NCBI RefSeq assembly: GCF_000143415.4
Contig: NW_003314320.1
Coordinates: 4,466 to 68,465 of the forward strand
DNA length: 64,000 nucleotides
DNA from: Selaginella moellendorffii
Taxonomy: Eukaryota; Streptophyta; Lycopodiopsida; Selaginellales; Selaginellaceae
Reading direction: 5' to 3'
The notes under the pieces are model-generated. The model did not search any database. It was not told where the DNA came from and saw nothing but the letters and a program-made list of their open reading frames with translations. Made by a program: the position numbers and the translations under genes. Numbering within the stretch: position 1 is the first letter of the stretch; each line of letters begins with the position of its first letter. Shown piece after piece: positions 12,033-23,029 of this stretch.

Positions 12033-14447
12033 CTAATAGAAAGACCTGCGTAGCTTCTCGATTACACGATGATGTCCCATATGCCCACCTAGAATAGGAG
12101 AATCATGATAGGCATGGAGAAACCGCGGAATAAAGATAGAAGGCACCACCAGCCGTAAATGATTATCAGGATCTGTCCCCACAAAATAAAGAAGGCCATC
12201 TTCAAGACGATATTGAGAATGTAAATGCCGGAAAGGCAAATCATCAGCAAGTGATGCAGGATTCTCAAACCCATCTCGAAGCCTTCGAATCCATGGCTCA
12301 ATCTTTTGAGCCTCGCGAACCTCATCAAGCGAAGGTAGATCTTGCTCTGCACCTTGTGGACACTGAACGTCAAGTACAGCAACCGCCGACGGCATAGAAT
12401 CCTTGTTTAGAAAATCCACAGATGCTGGAACGACAGGCTCATCAGAAACATGAGAAGAGAGTGAAGAAGGAAGAGGAGCTCGAGAAAGGGCATCAGCATC
12501 AGCCATAGAACTCCCTGTGCGGTGAACAACATCAAAATCATATATCTGAAGCTTCAAAGCCCACTGAGCAGTACGACCAACCAGGTTCTTCCGTTTTAAT
12601 AATGAAGTAATAACAGCATGGTCACCTTCAAGTAACGTCCGAGAGCCATGTAGATATGCATGAAGTTTCTCGAAACCCCAGACTGTTGCTAAACACTCCT
12701 TTTCTATCGTGGAGTAGTTCATCTCTGCTAGTTGTAATGTACAGCTTATATATGCAATGGGATGGTGCTGACCAGATACACTTGAGCTCTCTTGCATTAA
12801 CACACCTCCAAGACCAATGTCGGAAGTATCTACGCGCAAAATAAAAGGTCGAGTGTAGTCAGGATATGCCAAAATCGGAGGAGTTGTCAATAACTCTTTA
12901 AGATCCCCTAACGCCCGCTCACAATCTGGAGACCAAATGAAAGTTGACGTTGATGACTTCAGCAACGTTCGCAATGGTGCAGTGCGATCAAAAAGATGAT
13001 CCACAAAATGCCCGAGATACTGCACCTTGCCCAAGAAGCACTGTACATCATTCACACACTTCAGAGTAGGGAACTTTAGAACAGCCATAAGTTTGTCAGG
13101 ATCAACTTGCAAACCCTCACCAGAAATACGGTACTCAAGATAAGTTGTGTCCTTGGATCCAAACACACACTTCGACCACTTCAGCTTTAAACTAACGTCG
13201 CGTAGCCAATCCAACACTTTACAAACATCATGAACGTGCTCCTCCCATGTCCCCTCCGAGTGGATCAAGACATCATCAATGAAGTCAGCAGTCACCTCTG
13301 GTATATCGCAAAGAACCTCGTCCATCATCCATTGAAAAGTTGCTAGAGCATTGTTCAAACCAAATGGCATCACCAAGAACTCATACAAACCAAATGGTGT
13401 ACAAAAAGCAGTCTTAGGAATATCTTCTTCGGCCATCAGTACTTGCCAGTACCCAGAAGCAAGATCTAGCTTGGTGAACCAATGACTTCGCCCCAGACGA
13501 TCCAAGAGATCAGCAGTGTGAGGAAGAGGGTACACATCCGGGATCGTTACATCGTTTAACGGACAATAGTTGATGCAGAAATGAATACTCCCATCAGACT
13601 TCGTCACAAGATGAGGTTCACATGCCCAAGGACTCCACAATTTCTGAATAACACCCTTCTCCAACATCTCCTTGACATTTGCATGTAAAATCTTGATCTC
13701 CTTTAGTGACTGATGACGAACAGGAACCTTGATTGGACGAGCATCCCCAGTTGGAATCGGATGACGTGTGGCAATCTTGGCTCCAGACGATAGGTCAAAG
13801 TCAAAGAGATCAGAATACTCCTTCATGAGCCGGTCAACTGCTGCAACACAAAGATCGTCGAAGGGATCGGAAAAGGGAAGAGTAGAACAAGATGGAAACA
13901 TAGGAGGAAATAGTGGGGGAACAAAAGTAATGGAAGTAGAAGTAGAAGTAGAGGGACGAAGAGGTACGGAAGTGAGAGGAATGGATAAAACATAATGAAG
14001 TATGAGAGAAGGGGGAGAAGCCTCAAAGTCACACTTGGCATGATTGCGCTGCAACCAATCCATACCAAGAATGAGGTCAAAAGCTTGACTTGGCACCACT
14101 TGCAACGACTGCAACTCAAGCTCGAGATTGCCCACACGCACAACCAGGTCTGCCTCATCCCGTGCACATGCATGTGTACGGCGGTTGCCATAAAGAATGA
14201 AAATTGGTTCTACTGCACGACGCAAGTGTAGACAACAACATGTGGCAACAGGTCGAGCAATAGGAGATAAACTCGAACCTATATCAACCAACATGGAGAG
14301 AATAATAAGACACCTCTTGTTATAAATATGAGCTTGGAAAGTAAACACTGGATGAACTGATGCTGAGTGAACCCCTTGATGATACTCCCGAAAGAAAGAT
14401 GGAGGGGTCACTGACTTATTCGTGCAAGGTCCCTCCGTTACTCGCAC
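12033..14447 (-). pseudogene. Element B pol frame: protease, RT, RNase H, integrase start
   Basis: A continuous 804-codon frame, the longest in the window. Order: protease (about residues 50-60), RT with LDLASGYWQV and the catalytic FIDDVLIHS, RNase H with SDIGLGGVLMQ and STIEKECL, then the HH part of the integrase zinc domain (GHMGHHRVIEKL). The protease active site reads D-I-G instead of D-T/S-G, which should inactivate it; element A still has DTG. The frame ends at a TAG after SFY. The 5' end overlaps the gag frame by about 10 nt, suggesting frameshifted expression in the ancestor. Confidence 0.85.
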
Positions 14448-15344
14448 GACTCCTCGTTTCCTGGATGCATCTTAGTGTCCAAACCTTCCACTGCAGCAGC
14501 ACCAACGGGACGTTGTTGACGCCAAGGTCTCCACCCAAGAAATGGAGGTTGCCAATCCGGAAAGCGCCGATAACGCCGATAAGTATGACCAACTTCATCA
14601 CATGCCCAGCAACGAACATCATGGCCACGACCATGTCCTTGCCCTTGTCCTTGGACTCGAGTAGCAGCAGCATCAACCTCCATTGGAACAGGACTATCAC
14701 TCATAAGAAGTGGAGCTAAAGGATGTGCAGCGAGAAGTGGAAGAGGCGACATCTCATAATGTTGTGCCAAGTGAAGAGCATCGTCAAGGGTGGCAGGAGC
14801 AAGTGCATGCACAAGGCCGACAAGATCTTGACGAAGTGCTAGCCACAACATTCCTAGCTTGATCCACTCCGACATATTGGGCTCCGCACAAAGCAAAAGA
14901 CTTCGGAAACGAATGCCAAATTGCATCACCGACTCAAATGGCCCTTGGCGAAGACGATGCAATTGTTGGAAGGCATCATCACAATCATCAGCATGTCCGA
15001 AGGCGCGTTTGAAGACGCCCGGAAGAACACTCCAATCCATGAATGGCTGCACTCAATCCATTGTACCACTGCAATGCCGTCCCTTGGAGACACGTGGGAA
15101 ACTCACGTAAACGTCAAGCATCATCCCAAGAATGATATGTGGCAATTACCGTGAAGTGATCGAACCAATGGTACACATCATCCCCAGGATTCCCACAAAA
15201 GAACTCCGGCCAAACACAAGGATTGGCACCAAGAGCAGGAGGAGTTGGACCACATGCCGTGAATGCCACCATCAATTGAGTTTCGTTGTTCAATTGCAAG
15301 TGCATAGCATCAAGCAATTGGACCAACTGCTGCTCTAGAGTCAA
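14438..15344 (-). pseudogene. Element B gag region, broken
   Basis: Two frames: 15114-15344 (N-terminal gag, ends ATYHSWDDA then TGA) and 14438-15052 (capsid region FKRAFGHADD...GPFESVMQFGIRFR plus nucleocapsid). The link between them needs a frameshift. The zinc knuckle reads CWACDEVGHTYRRY: the spacing is C-x2-C-x4-H-x4, but the final Cys is Tyr. Gag packages element RNA; with this lesion packaging is doubtful. Confidence 0.75.
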
Positions 15345-15598
15345 AAGAGGAGATTACTAATCTACCATGAAGACGGACGAAGAAAGAGCAAAAGAAGAGA
15401 AATGACAAAAAACGAGAAGGAAATGGGAGATCTAGACAATGCAAAAAGCTAGATCTAAACCAAAATCCTGAAAGGGAAGAACAAAAGAAAGGAAATGGAA
15501 AAAGTTAGATCTAGACAATGCAAAAGCTAGATCTAAACCAAAATCCCAAATTCAAGCACTCCTCAGGGATAATCAAAGGTGCCCCTCACCTCCACCAA
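15345..15598 (-). other. 5' leader of element B with candidate primer binding site
   Basis: Next to the 5' LTR the minus strand begins TTGGTGGAGGTGAGGGG, a TGG-start fit for a tRNA 3' end; it is not the initiator Met type seen in element D. The leader also holds a duplicated A/G-rich phrase with GCTAGATCTAAACC (15445 and 15525). No frame. Confidence 0.5.
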
Positions 15599-15773
15599 TG
15601 TGAGTGCTTGGAATATAGAAAGGGAATACAGAAATGTGCATATCAATTAGCCCAAAAACCCTAGCTTATATATAGGAGCAAGTGGTCCAGATTGAAACCA
15701 ATCTGACAGCTACCAAAATCCCACTACGCTAATATTAGTATACGGCATCGTAGTTGTACACTTGGCCCTCACA
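15599..15773 (-). repeat. 5' LTR of element B
   Basis: 175 bp, same length and ends as the 3' copy. A handful of base differences between the two LTRs are visible by eye, so insertion is not recent. Confidence 0.9.
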
Positions 15774-15900
15774 CCATCTAATAATCTTGTATTTATAAAT
15801 TATAAACATGTTTATAATTATAACTTCCAGTTGATCAATTGGATTAATAATAGAAATAACACTCAAAGCATGCAAATTATTTTATTTTTAAAAATCAAAA
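15774..15900 (+). repeat. Right part of the MITE-like copy split by element B
   Basis: Continues the AT-rich family text (CTAATAATCTTGTATTTATA, ATTATAAACATG, GATCAATTGGATTAATAA) that stops at 10766. The left portion of this copy is short (10747-10766). Confidence 0.6.
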
Positions 15901-16439
15901 TATTATATTATTTACTAAAGCATACATACTGTAATTTTTTTTGCAACCTTCTCTACTGAAAATGTCGTCAATGATAACAAAGGTTGCATCCTTGGGCTAG
16001 ATTGAAGGGAGACCCACAAACTGTTTCAATTCGTTGACAGACGAGACAATGCACTATCCACTTTGTATGTCTTTGTGCATGCCCTTCCAGTGGAAACGTT
16101 TGGATTGCTGTTGTTGTTGCCGCAACTCTGGCTGAGAATACGCTACCCCCGCCACAGCAAAAAGAAAACTTATGATGTTGAAAGTTTTCCTACATTTGGA
16201 ACACCGCTTTGTCTCCGTCATACTCTTGATGAACTTGCTATACATAATCACCGTTGCATGCTCCTATAGCAACGCGAACATGGACAATGGTGGCTGTTTG
16301 AACTTTCTCAATAATGAGTTGGGAAGAACATTCGAGTGACCTGGCTTGAACTCTATGGAAAATTCCAGTGCTTGAGGTTGCATTACCAACGTCTCTACTT
16401 GTTGAGGTGAGCTTGGTGTGTAGAACAGACCTCAGTGGA

Positions 16440-17000
16440 GTGCCATTTGCCCGCTACATGTGCTTCAGAATTTTTTGTTCCACAGAAAGCCGCATGAACG
16501 TACGATGTCTGTTAGTGGGGTGGCAATGGGATGCATAATTTCCAACAAACTTACATAAGTAGTTGCAATAGCCCAAGAATGAGCACAATGGCTTGATTGA
16601 ACGACAGTTCTCAATTACTTTGCAAGCATTTCCCAAGTTGTCAAATAGATCCACTTGTTGAGCTGACGGTAGTTGATAGCCATCTTTCCTGAGGGCAAGC
16701 AATACTGGAGCTACAAATGACCGCAAGTTGTTTTCGATGAGTCCTTGCGCGAGCAACTCCTGACCTCGCTCCTCGAATGCTCTTGTTGGCGTTGGAGAGC
16801 CTGGCTCCAGATAATATGATGCCTTCTACCCGTTCTCTCGCTTGGCTCCATAGACGCAATATGCCGTCAGGAAACATGAGGAAATCTTGGCACTAGTTGC
16901 TTCAACTCCTCTGGCATCACAGTCCCTTGAATGTCCTGCAAGGCTTCCTCCTCCTCGCCCGATCGTGACCGTTTCTCCATACCTCTAGCAACCGCTTTCT
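16440..17000 (-). pseudogene. Gypsy protease-RT remnant with internal deletion
   Basis: Minus strand text shows a PEELKQLVP phrase, then LEPGSPTPTRA, ELLAQGLIENN and VAPVLLALRKDG, typical of the linker into gypsy RT. It then jumps to CSFLGYCNYLCKFVGNYAS, which belongs after the RT palm. So the RT catalytic core is deleted. It differs from the A/B family. Its homologue in copy 2 (52503-52640) is cut by the copia element. Confidence 0.6.
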
Positions 17001-17327
17001 CTCTGCATTCTTCTCACTAGATATGTCTGATTGTCCTTGTTCCTGCCCATCCAAGGTCCCCTCTCCTTTGAAACCCACTTTGTTCTCTGCTTTCTTCTCG
17101 TTACATAGATGGATCGCTGCTTTCACTGGATCCAGTTTCTCTCCTTTCTCCGTCCCTGGCCCTTCATTTCAGCCAACTCCTCCCCGGCCGCAGCTTGACT
17201 CCTATGCACCACTGCTTTTTTTCCTCCCAACTTCCTTCTTAGGGCGGCGGTTCGGCCCCTAGGAAAAGCCGACTCGTGGAAGGCTCGTGTCAATCCCTCC
17301 AAGAGAACCCGTCAGGAGCTACCTCCC

Positions 17328-17567
17328 ATGGCTCCCAAGGTGACTCCAACCCCTGAACCAAAATCCACTCCCACATCTCCAAAGCAAAAACTGCACAGAT
17401 TGGAGAATGGCGCTAGCCTGTGCAGGGACAATGATTCTTCCGCTGCTGAAGTGGCTGGCCGCGAAAGACTGAAAATGCCATACTCTCTTTCCCCTCAGCG
17501 CCACCTTAGAGTCTTCATCGTGCAAGTAAGTATTTGTAGGATCGAACGGCCAGCGAATTTACCCTAA
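17328..17567 (+). CDS. Hypothetical exon, Pro/Thr/Ser-rich start (copy 1)
   Basis: Begins MAPKVTPTPEPKSTPTSPKQ and continues basic and polar. Copy 2 (53113) shares it. The copies differ by a 9-bp and a 12-bp indel, both multiples of three, which favours past coding constraint. A GTAAGTAT donor-like site lies at about 17524, so this may be a first exon. Function and downstream exons are not recognised. Confidence 0.35.
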   Translation: MAPKVTPTPEPKSTPTSPKQKLHRLENGASLCRDNDSSAAEVAGRERLKMPYSLSPQRHLRVFIVQVSICRIERPANLP

Positions 17568-18191
17568 ACATATGGATTTGTTTACAGAAATTCTAACCCT
17601 TGCGAGCTAAAGCGCTAAAACGGTCGTGACTTGCGATTCGCGAGCTATCACTTTGCTTATTACTGTTGCTTCGAACATTTGCTTGAACAGTATGATTGAT
17701 CTAGCATGGACGTCCCCATAGCTCTCATCAATCATTGCAATCCAGACGAGATCATGCACGGGAGGAACAGCCCCTGGCACAGTTCTTCCCAGGTTTCGTC
17801 CCAGCTCCATTCCTCGCCTTGACAACCACAGGCTTCCCACAGTAACCACTGACGGCCAGTCTTGCACAGAACAATTTCATCGATTGATGATACCCGTTTA
17901 CTGGATTTCTAGAAAGAATGTGTTGGCCAAGTGCTAAGGGGACGTAAAGAGGACTGGACAAGAAAAAGGAAGACAAGAAGCGAAACGCTTTGGCTCGCCA
18001 CAACCTCTTCAAGCAGTACCGAGCGAGCAAAAATTGGGCCGGCAAAAGTTTCGGGCCGGAGTTAAAGCGCTGCGGCGATAGGCTGGGATTTCGGGAGGCA
18101 GCGACGCTAAGATTGTATGCCTGGCGATGAAGCACATGCAAGAGCCCCAGCAGCGCAATCGTGGCGGTGGAGGAGATCGATCCATCCATCC

Positions 18192-18365
18192 ATGGTGACC
18201 CGGCAGATTTCAGCAACTTCCGTGCCTTTTTGGGCAGATGATCCAGCGGTGGTGCGTCCCGTTGGTGTCGCAGCATGGGGCCAAGCAATCGATGCTAGTG
18301 CTTGGGGAATTCGGGAGCTCTCGACGCCGCATTATCGCGCGGGAGAGAGAAAGAGAGGCTTCTAA
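18192..18365 (+). CDS. Hypothetical small ORF conserved in both copies (copy 1)
   Basis: 57 codons containing SVPFWADDPAVVRPVGVAAW and SAWGIRELSTPHYRA. Copy 2 (53851-54039) carries the same frame with a 15-bp, in-frame insertion. The minus strand of the same stretch is also open in both copies, so strand is not settled. A splice-donor-like AAG|GTGAGTAA follows at about 18470. Unknown function; may belong to a pseudogene. Confidence 0.3.
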   Translation: MVTRQISATSVPFWADDPAVVRPVGVAAWGQAIDASAWGIRELSTPHYRAGERKRGF

Positions 18366-18479
18366 CCACAACACAGCGTGAACAGCAGCAAAGCCAGCGT
18401 CGGGGAGTGCACTTCTTGCTTTGGAAAACTCCGCCGTGGAACAGTGGATTAGCGCTTTACAGCTCAAAGGTGAGTAAAA

Positions 18480-19046
18480 TCAAGTAGCTTTTTGTGTTCT
18501 GCGATTGGCCATTTGTTTCCAAGCGCACACAACAGGCCAAGAATCTAGCCTCGATGGTTTCTGTTCATTGGAACAGTAGCCTGTTATGGAAATCCATCAC
18601 ATTTGGCAAGTGCATAGTGACCAAGATGAGACCTTCACAGTCAAAACCGATCCTCATATATAACAGAGGCTCTTGTGGAAATGAAAAACAATGAGGTACT
18701 TTCTTCTCTTGTTTTCCTTTTGTTCAGTCACTTCCGCAGGACCAATTACAATCGAAGACTGTGGAGGAGTTGCATATATCCTTATTACTACCCCGACTCA
18801 AGGATTCTGGTTGCGATGTGCGAGGGGGATTATTATAGTTATCACAAGTCGAGTGTCCTTGTAGACCTTCCGAACTTGCGATATTGCTCTAGAGACAAGG
18901 ATGTCACGCAAATTCTTTGCCACGGAACGATAAAGGGTAGAGGGACATACTATAGCTACAGTGCACCGCTGACTAAGTGCGTCAAGAACATTCGTGGAAC
19001 ACTTCAAATGTGTAAGTGTGTTTATTATACAAATGGAGATCTTTAA
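18480..19046 (+). other. Possible 3' exons of the duplicated hypothetical gene
   Basis: Shared with 54180-54620. It has acceptor-like TTCCGCAG (about 18740) followed by an open GPITIEDCGGVAYILI phrase; in copy 2 an 8-bp-scale insertion and a 130-bp deletion disrupt it. No protein family recognised. Confidence 0.25.
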
Positions 19047-19059
19047 TCGTATTCATAGC

Positions 19060-19250
19060 AAAACCCTTTTTGTTATTAAATTTTTGGTTTGCTTAAGCCA
19101 ATTTGTAGATGGTAGTGATATATTTAAAAATGTGCTTAAATATTTTAAAATATTCTACCATCTAAAGGTTGTTATTTATTTAAATTCATTTTGTATTTAT
19201 AATTTATAAAACTTGTTTAAACACTTTCTAGTATATTCTTTTTTATTCGA
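19060..19250 (+). repeat. MITE-like AT-rich repeat, truncated copy
   Basis: Begins TTTTTGGTTTGCTTAAGC and holds the 'ATATTCTACCATCTAA' and ATTTATAATTTATAAA blocks; the right half is missing. Confidence 0.6.
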
Positions 19251-19433
19251 ATTTTTTTCCTAAACCTAAACTTTATGAAGGTTTCGGCCCAGGACTAGAA
19301 AAGCTGCATCTTCAATCACAGAGAGCTTCCTTCTAGGTTTAAATGTTTGGTCAAGCATTTATCTTGGCCCAAAGGTTCATCCCTCAAAAGTTTGAGAAGA
19401 GCCAATATCTACCATGTCGAAAAGAAACATTCA

Positions 19434-20780
19434 TCATTTACATGAGCCCAGAAAAAAAAATTCACCGTAGGACTATAGTATAAGTGGATAATTAGATGCC
19501 TCATATAAAATAATTGATTTATATAGTAAAATGAGTATTACCACTCTTTAATGGCCAAGAACTTAACTTAAAGCTAGTGTCCTAAAGAAAAAACATTGCC
19601 ATAGCAATGTTGAGCACAAGCACTTAACAACCTTAAGAAATGAAGATTAAATCAAGGCATAAGTATGGACATATCAATGTCAGAATTATGGGCCATAGCT
19701 AAACCTTAGAAACCCTAGTAGGAAATGTTGGCTTGTAAACTACTGCTCAAGGCTTTTTTCAGCCTTCTGTAAGTCAGATTTTTGAGGTCAGAAGATGCAT
19801 AGTATTACTTCTGACCAAAACTACGCAGATTTTAAGTCAATAGTTTTACTTTTGATGACTGACCACTAAATTTGTCAAAATAATTACGTCTTTTTCTGAG
19901 ACAACCTTATTGTTCAAAAATTTACTTGGCCGTTTTCTACGAGAGATATTTTATGTTATCTTTCTCATTGATTTCATCAACAATACCTCTGCTTGATCAA
20001 GTAAACCTGTTTCACCATACAACTTTCAAGTAATCTTTAATTTCACCTATTCATTAGAGCCATCATTCTATCACCATATAATGACTAGAGTATTCACTTT
20101 CTTGTTTTTCTTATTTATTTATTCTTTAGGGCTTAGGGTTTATCATTATATAGCATTAATATTATTCAAGTTTCTCATTATATATTTAATTATTTAGGGA
20201 TGTCCTTTTATGGATGGTCTCAAGTAATCTAAATCTTACACCTTATATTAAGAACCCTAGAGTATGTTTAGAGTTATTTCATCAATCAATCATATTTGTC
20301 TATATATAATCTATTTTACAACATAACCATAGTTATACCTTAAGTAAATCTTTCATGTTTTAAGGTTTAGTAGATGCTTGTGTTACTGCTCAACATTGTT
20401 ATAGCAATGTTTTTCTATGACCATTACTACTTATTTTACTATATAAATAGATTATTTCTATAATGCAACTAACTATTTACATATACTGTAACGCTATAGT
20501 GAATTCTTTTTCTAGGCTACTACCTTTAGCTAGATCTTTGGCTACTGATATATTAGTTTAGAATCAATACATCCTTAAAGAACCCTAGAATTCAGGGTTT
20601 AAAGCTTATACCTTAAACCCAAGCCTAGGGTTTGCAAAACCCTAAAACCTAAAGCTGGTGTATAAGTCTCAGTTATGTTTTCAGTCATTTGTAGTACTTC
20701 TAACAAAAGAAATTTAACCGTGTGAGGAGTGATATGATTTTCTCATGAAGTGTTTTCAACAACGTGATTGTTTGAAATAG
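19434..20780. repeat. AT-rich spacer with a long imperfect inverted repeat
   Basis: No gene seen. Arms at about 19515-19640 and 20370-20460 are reverse complements: TTTATATAGTAAAATGAGTA versus TACTTATTTTACTATATAAA, and AACATTGCCATAGCAATGTT with GAGCACAAGCA versus its complement. The loop is about 730 bp. At 20580-20655 several AACCCTA / TAGGGTTT telo-box-like words cluster. Could be a foldback or MITE-type element. Confidence 0.55.
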
Positions 20781-20807
20781 TATTCGGTGGTTTTCTAGGC
20801 CTGAGAA

Positions 20808-21884
20808 ATGGGAATTTTCATTACACGGTAACTTTGATCTCGCACTTGAAACGTTTGGCCAAATTCAGGAACCAAACGTTTTCTCTTGGACCATCTTGAT
20901 TGCAGCATTTGCCAGGAATGGTCATTACTAGCATGTAGAATGCAAAATGAGGGAGTGAGGTTCAACGCAGTGACAATCTCGAGCGTGTTGACAGCTTGCA
21001 GGGACATCAAACAGGCTCGAGAGCTGGAAAGGCTGGCAACAGTGGCTGGTTTTGGGGGCGAGGAGAGAATCCTTCGGAGCCTCATCCACTCGTATGGAGA
21101 GTGTGGGAGCGTGGACGATGCTCGAGAGGTTTTTGACGCCATGGAAGCTGCTGGAGACCTTGTCTCTTGCACGGCTTTGATGGGAGCGTATGCTCAAAAC
21201 GGGAATGGCATGGAAGCTCTGAGACTGTTCGAGAAGATGAGCTTGGAAGGCGTCAAGCTCGACAAGATCAGCTTTGTGAGCATCATAAAAGAAAAATGGA
21301 CATTCGACCAGATTCGGGAGCCAGACATTGTTGCAAAAACTACATTGATGCACGCATGCGCTTGTGCTAGAGACTTGCGGCGAGGTAAGCTCTGTCACGA
21401 GCTCTTGATGCAAACTGGTTTCGACACTGACTTGACTTTGCAGAACACTCTCCTGAGCATGTATGGGAAGTGTGGAATGCTTGACGAGCTGCACGACATG
21501 TTCTGCATTATAGAAGCTCCAGACGCTGTCTCCTACAACTCGATCATCTCGGCTCTTGGTCACAACTCCCAGCCAAGGCAAGCTCTCTTTTTCTTTCGGT
21601 GCATGCTGCTTGATGGCAATCTACCAAGTCTAATCACATTCATCTCTGTCGCTCACGCTTGCGGGTGTATAGGCGACCCTAGGCCAGCTGTGGCTCTCTG
21701 TTCGCTGATTCAAGAGTGTAGCAGAGTCACGACTAGCGATTCAGTTTTGAGATCGGCTATAGTTGCGATGCATGGAAGATGTGGAGATGTGGAAGCAGCA
21801 AGGGAGGCTTATGAATCTTACGCAAAGGATGAGCTAAGCTGCACGTCAATGGTTGCTGCGTACGTTCAAAACCAGAAACTTTAG
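20808..21884 (+). pseudogene. PPR protein relic (PLS type), frameshifted and truncated
   Basis: Encodes tandem 31-36 residue pentatricopeptide repeats: EPNVFSWTILIAAFARNGH, then after a stop and frameshift near 20930 GVRFNAVTISSVLTACRD, LIHSYGECGSVDDAREVFDA, ALMGAYAQNGNGMEALRLFE, NTLLSMYGKCG and SYNSIISALGHN. These helical repeats bind organellar RNA. No N-terminal targeting sequence and no E/DYW tail follow; the frame ends at VAAYVQNQKL, mid-repeat. Roughly 350 residues remain of a protein that is usually 500-900. Downstream repeats (21300-21884) are intact, so decay is recent or partial. Confidence 0.8.
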
Positions 21885-21924
21885 ACGTCTTTTGTTGATA
21901 GCCAAAACCCTTGCCAATAACCTT

Positions 21925-22980
21925 ATTCTAGTGGTGAGAGTTCGGTTTAGGGTGAGGGTATTGTTGGAAGGCGAGGGCGGCGGCGTTGGGGAGCTAGAGA
22001 TCGATCAATCCCAAGATCTAGCCTACATTCCAGGTGTCCAGATGGGTAAGATTCTCTGTCACATAAATTTTGTTTCGGTGAAAACAGATGCATAGTGAGG
22101 TTTTTAGTCTTTGGTTTGTCTCTTGGCTTTTGTTCATCAATGGGCTGCTTATCTATGGCATCTACTTGAGCCACCAATCAAGATCCTCAGTAGGAAGCTC
22201 AGGCACGGCATTTCCTCTTTCTTTCGTTTCTCACAAAAGGATTCTTTCTTTTCATTTCAGGCTGCTTATGGCTGCTTTTTTTCATAGATGCACACCTGTG
22301 AAGGGGTTTTTGGTTTTATTTTTTACTTTGGTTTAAAATCCGGCTGCTCATCTTTGGCAATTTTTTAGTGATGTGCAGAGCCGCCTCAGCCAAGGAAGAC
22401 ATCGACGCATTTAGCGATGCACATGAATGGGAGTGTCTCGAGGATGGAGATGACAAGCCATATGTATGCAAGCTCGAGAACGTCCTTGCTCACCCCCTGG
22501 ATGGAGTTTGTGATCAGCAGTTTTTCAATAAGGCAGCTCTGAATCAGCATAGGATCAGAATTCACAACCGTGAAATCGTACGTTTTTTGTATGTTTTTCT
22601 TTTCTAATATTATTTTTTCCAGTTGACAATGCTAAAGTCAGGAAATGGAAATGGGAGGAAGACTAAGCAGGAGTCCTCCTCAAGGAAGTACCAGGTGCAG
22701 AATTTTTTTTCCTCAAATCTCATTCGAATTTTTATGCAAATTTTTGTTATGCAGGATTTAGAAAATCAGGTGCATAATGAAGTGCTGCCACGCAGACTGG
22801 AGAACCAGAAGCTCAAGCTTCTGAACATGAAGTATAGCCACATCAAGGACGAAGAGAGCCGGAAAATAAAAATCCTACAAGATATTAAAACGTGGAAAAA
22901 ACACTACACAGAATTGATGTTGGCGAATGACAACAAGAAGCAGGATAGACGATACGTGCTGCTCAACATGAGCAGGAGCT
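21925..22980 (+). CDS. Zinc-finger-like, basic coiled-coil protein, function unknown
   Basis: Four exons join in phase: about 21925-22045 (start unresolved), 22369-22577, 22622-22692 and 22755 to about 22979. Exon 2 holds WECLEDGDDKPYVCKLENV followed by VCDQQFFNKAALNQHRIRIH, a C2H2-like finger whose CxxC half is unusually spread out. Exon 4 is highly charged (LENQKLKLLNMKY, DEESRKIKILQDIKTWKK). Donors GTAAGA, GTACGT, GTGCAG and acceptors TTTTAG, TTCCAG, ATGCAG are visible. The exon 4 frame ends at a stop just past the last usable donor. Not recognised; likely nuclear if expressed. The start and the possible extension into 23030-23590 are uncertain. Confidence 0.45.
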
Positions 22981-23029
22981 GGTAATTTTATTTTTTTTTG
23001 AAACGGTTTTACTTTGTTTTTTCTGTAGA

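Larger units (their letters stand above)
10767..15773 (-). mobile_element. Ty3/gypsy element B, near-complete, 5.0 kb
   Basis: Bounded by two 175-bp direct LTRs and flanked by CCAT on both sides (10763-10766 and 15774-15777), a likely 4-5 bp target duplication. On the minus strand it carries gag, protease, RT, RNase H and integrase in gypsy order. It landed inside a copy of the AT-rich MITE-like repeat: joining the flanks restores the family's 'TCTACCATCTAAT' text. Several stops and two lost key residues show it is no longer autonomous. It is the same family as element A and the fragment at 23603. Confidence 0.92.
15774..19433 (+). repeat. Duplicated block, copy 1
   Basis: Nearly the whole stretch is repeated in the same orientation at about 47480-48015 plus 52503-55138. 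Anchors: the AGGTTGCATCCTTGGGCTAG phrase (15985 / 47775), the 17328 / 53113 ORF, the 18192 / 53851 ORF, the GGTGAGTAA donor-like site (18470 / 54167) and CCTAAACCTAAACTTTATGA (19259 / 54970). Copy 1 keeps about 350 bp (16345-16695) that copy 2 lacks at its copia insertion site. The duplication probably also includes the DUF4419 3' end (10130 / 45639). Confidence 0.85.

Noticed and set aside
20580-20655. Interstitial telomere array
   Set aside because: AACCCTA words occur in both orientations but not in tandem; only telo-box-like scatter.
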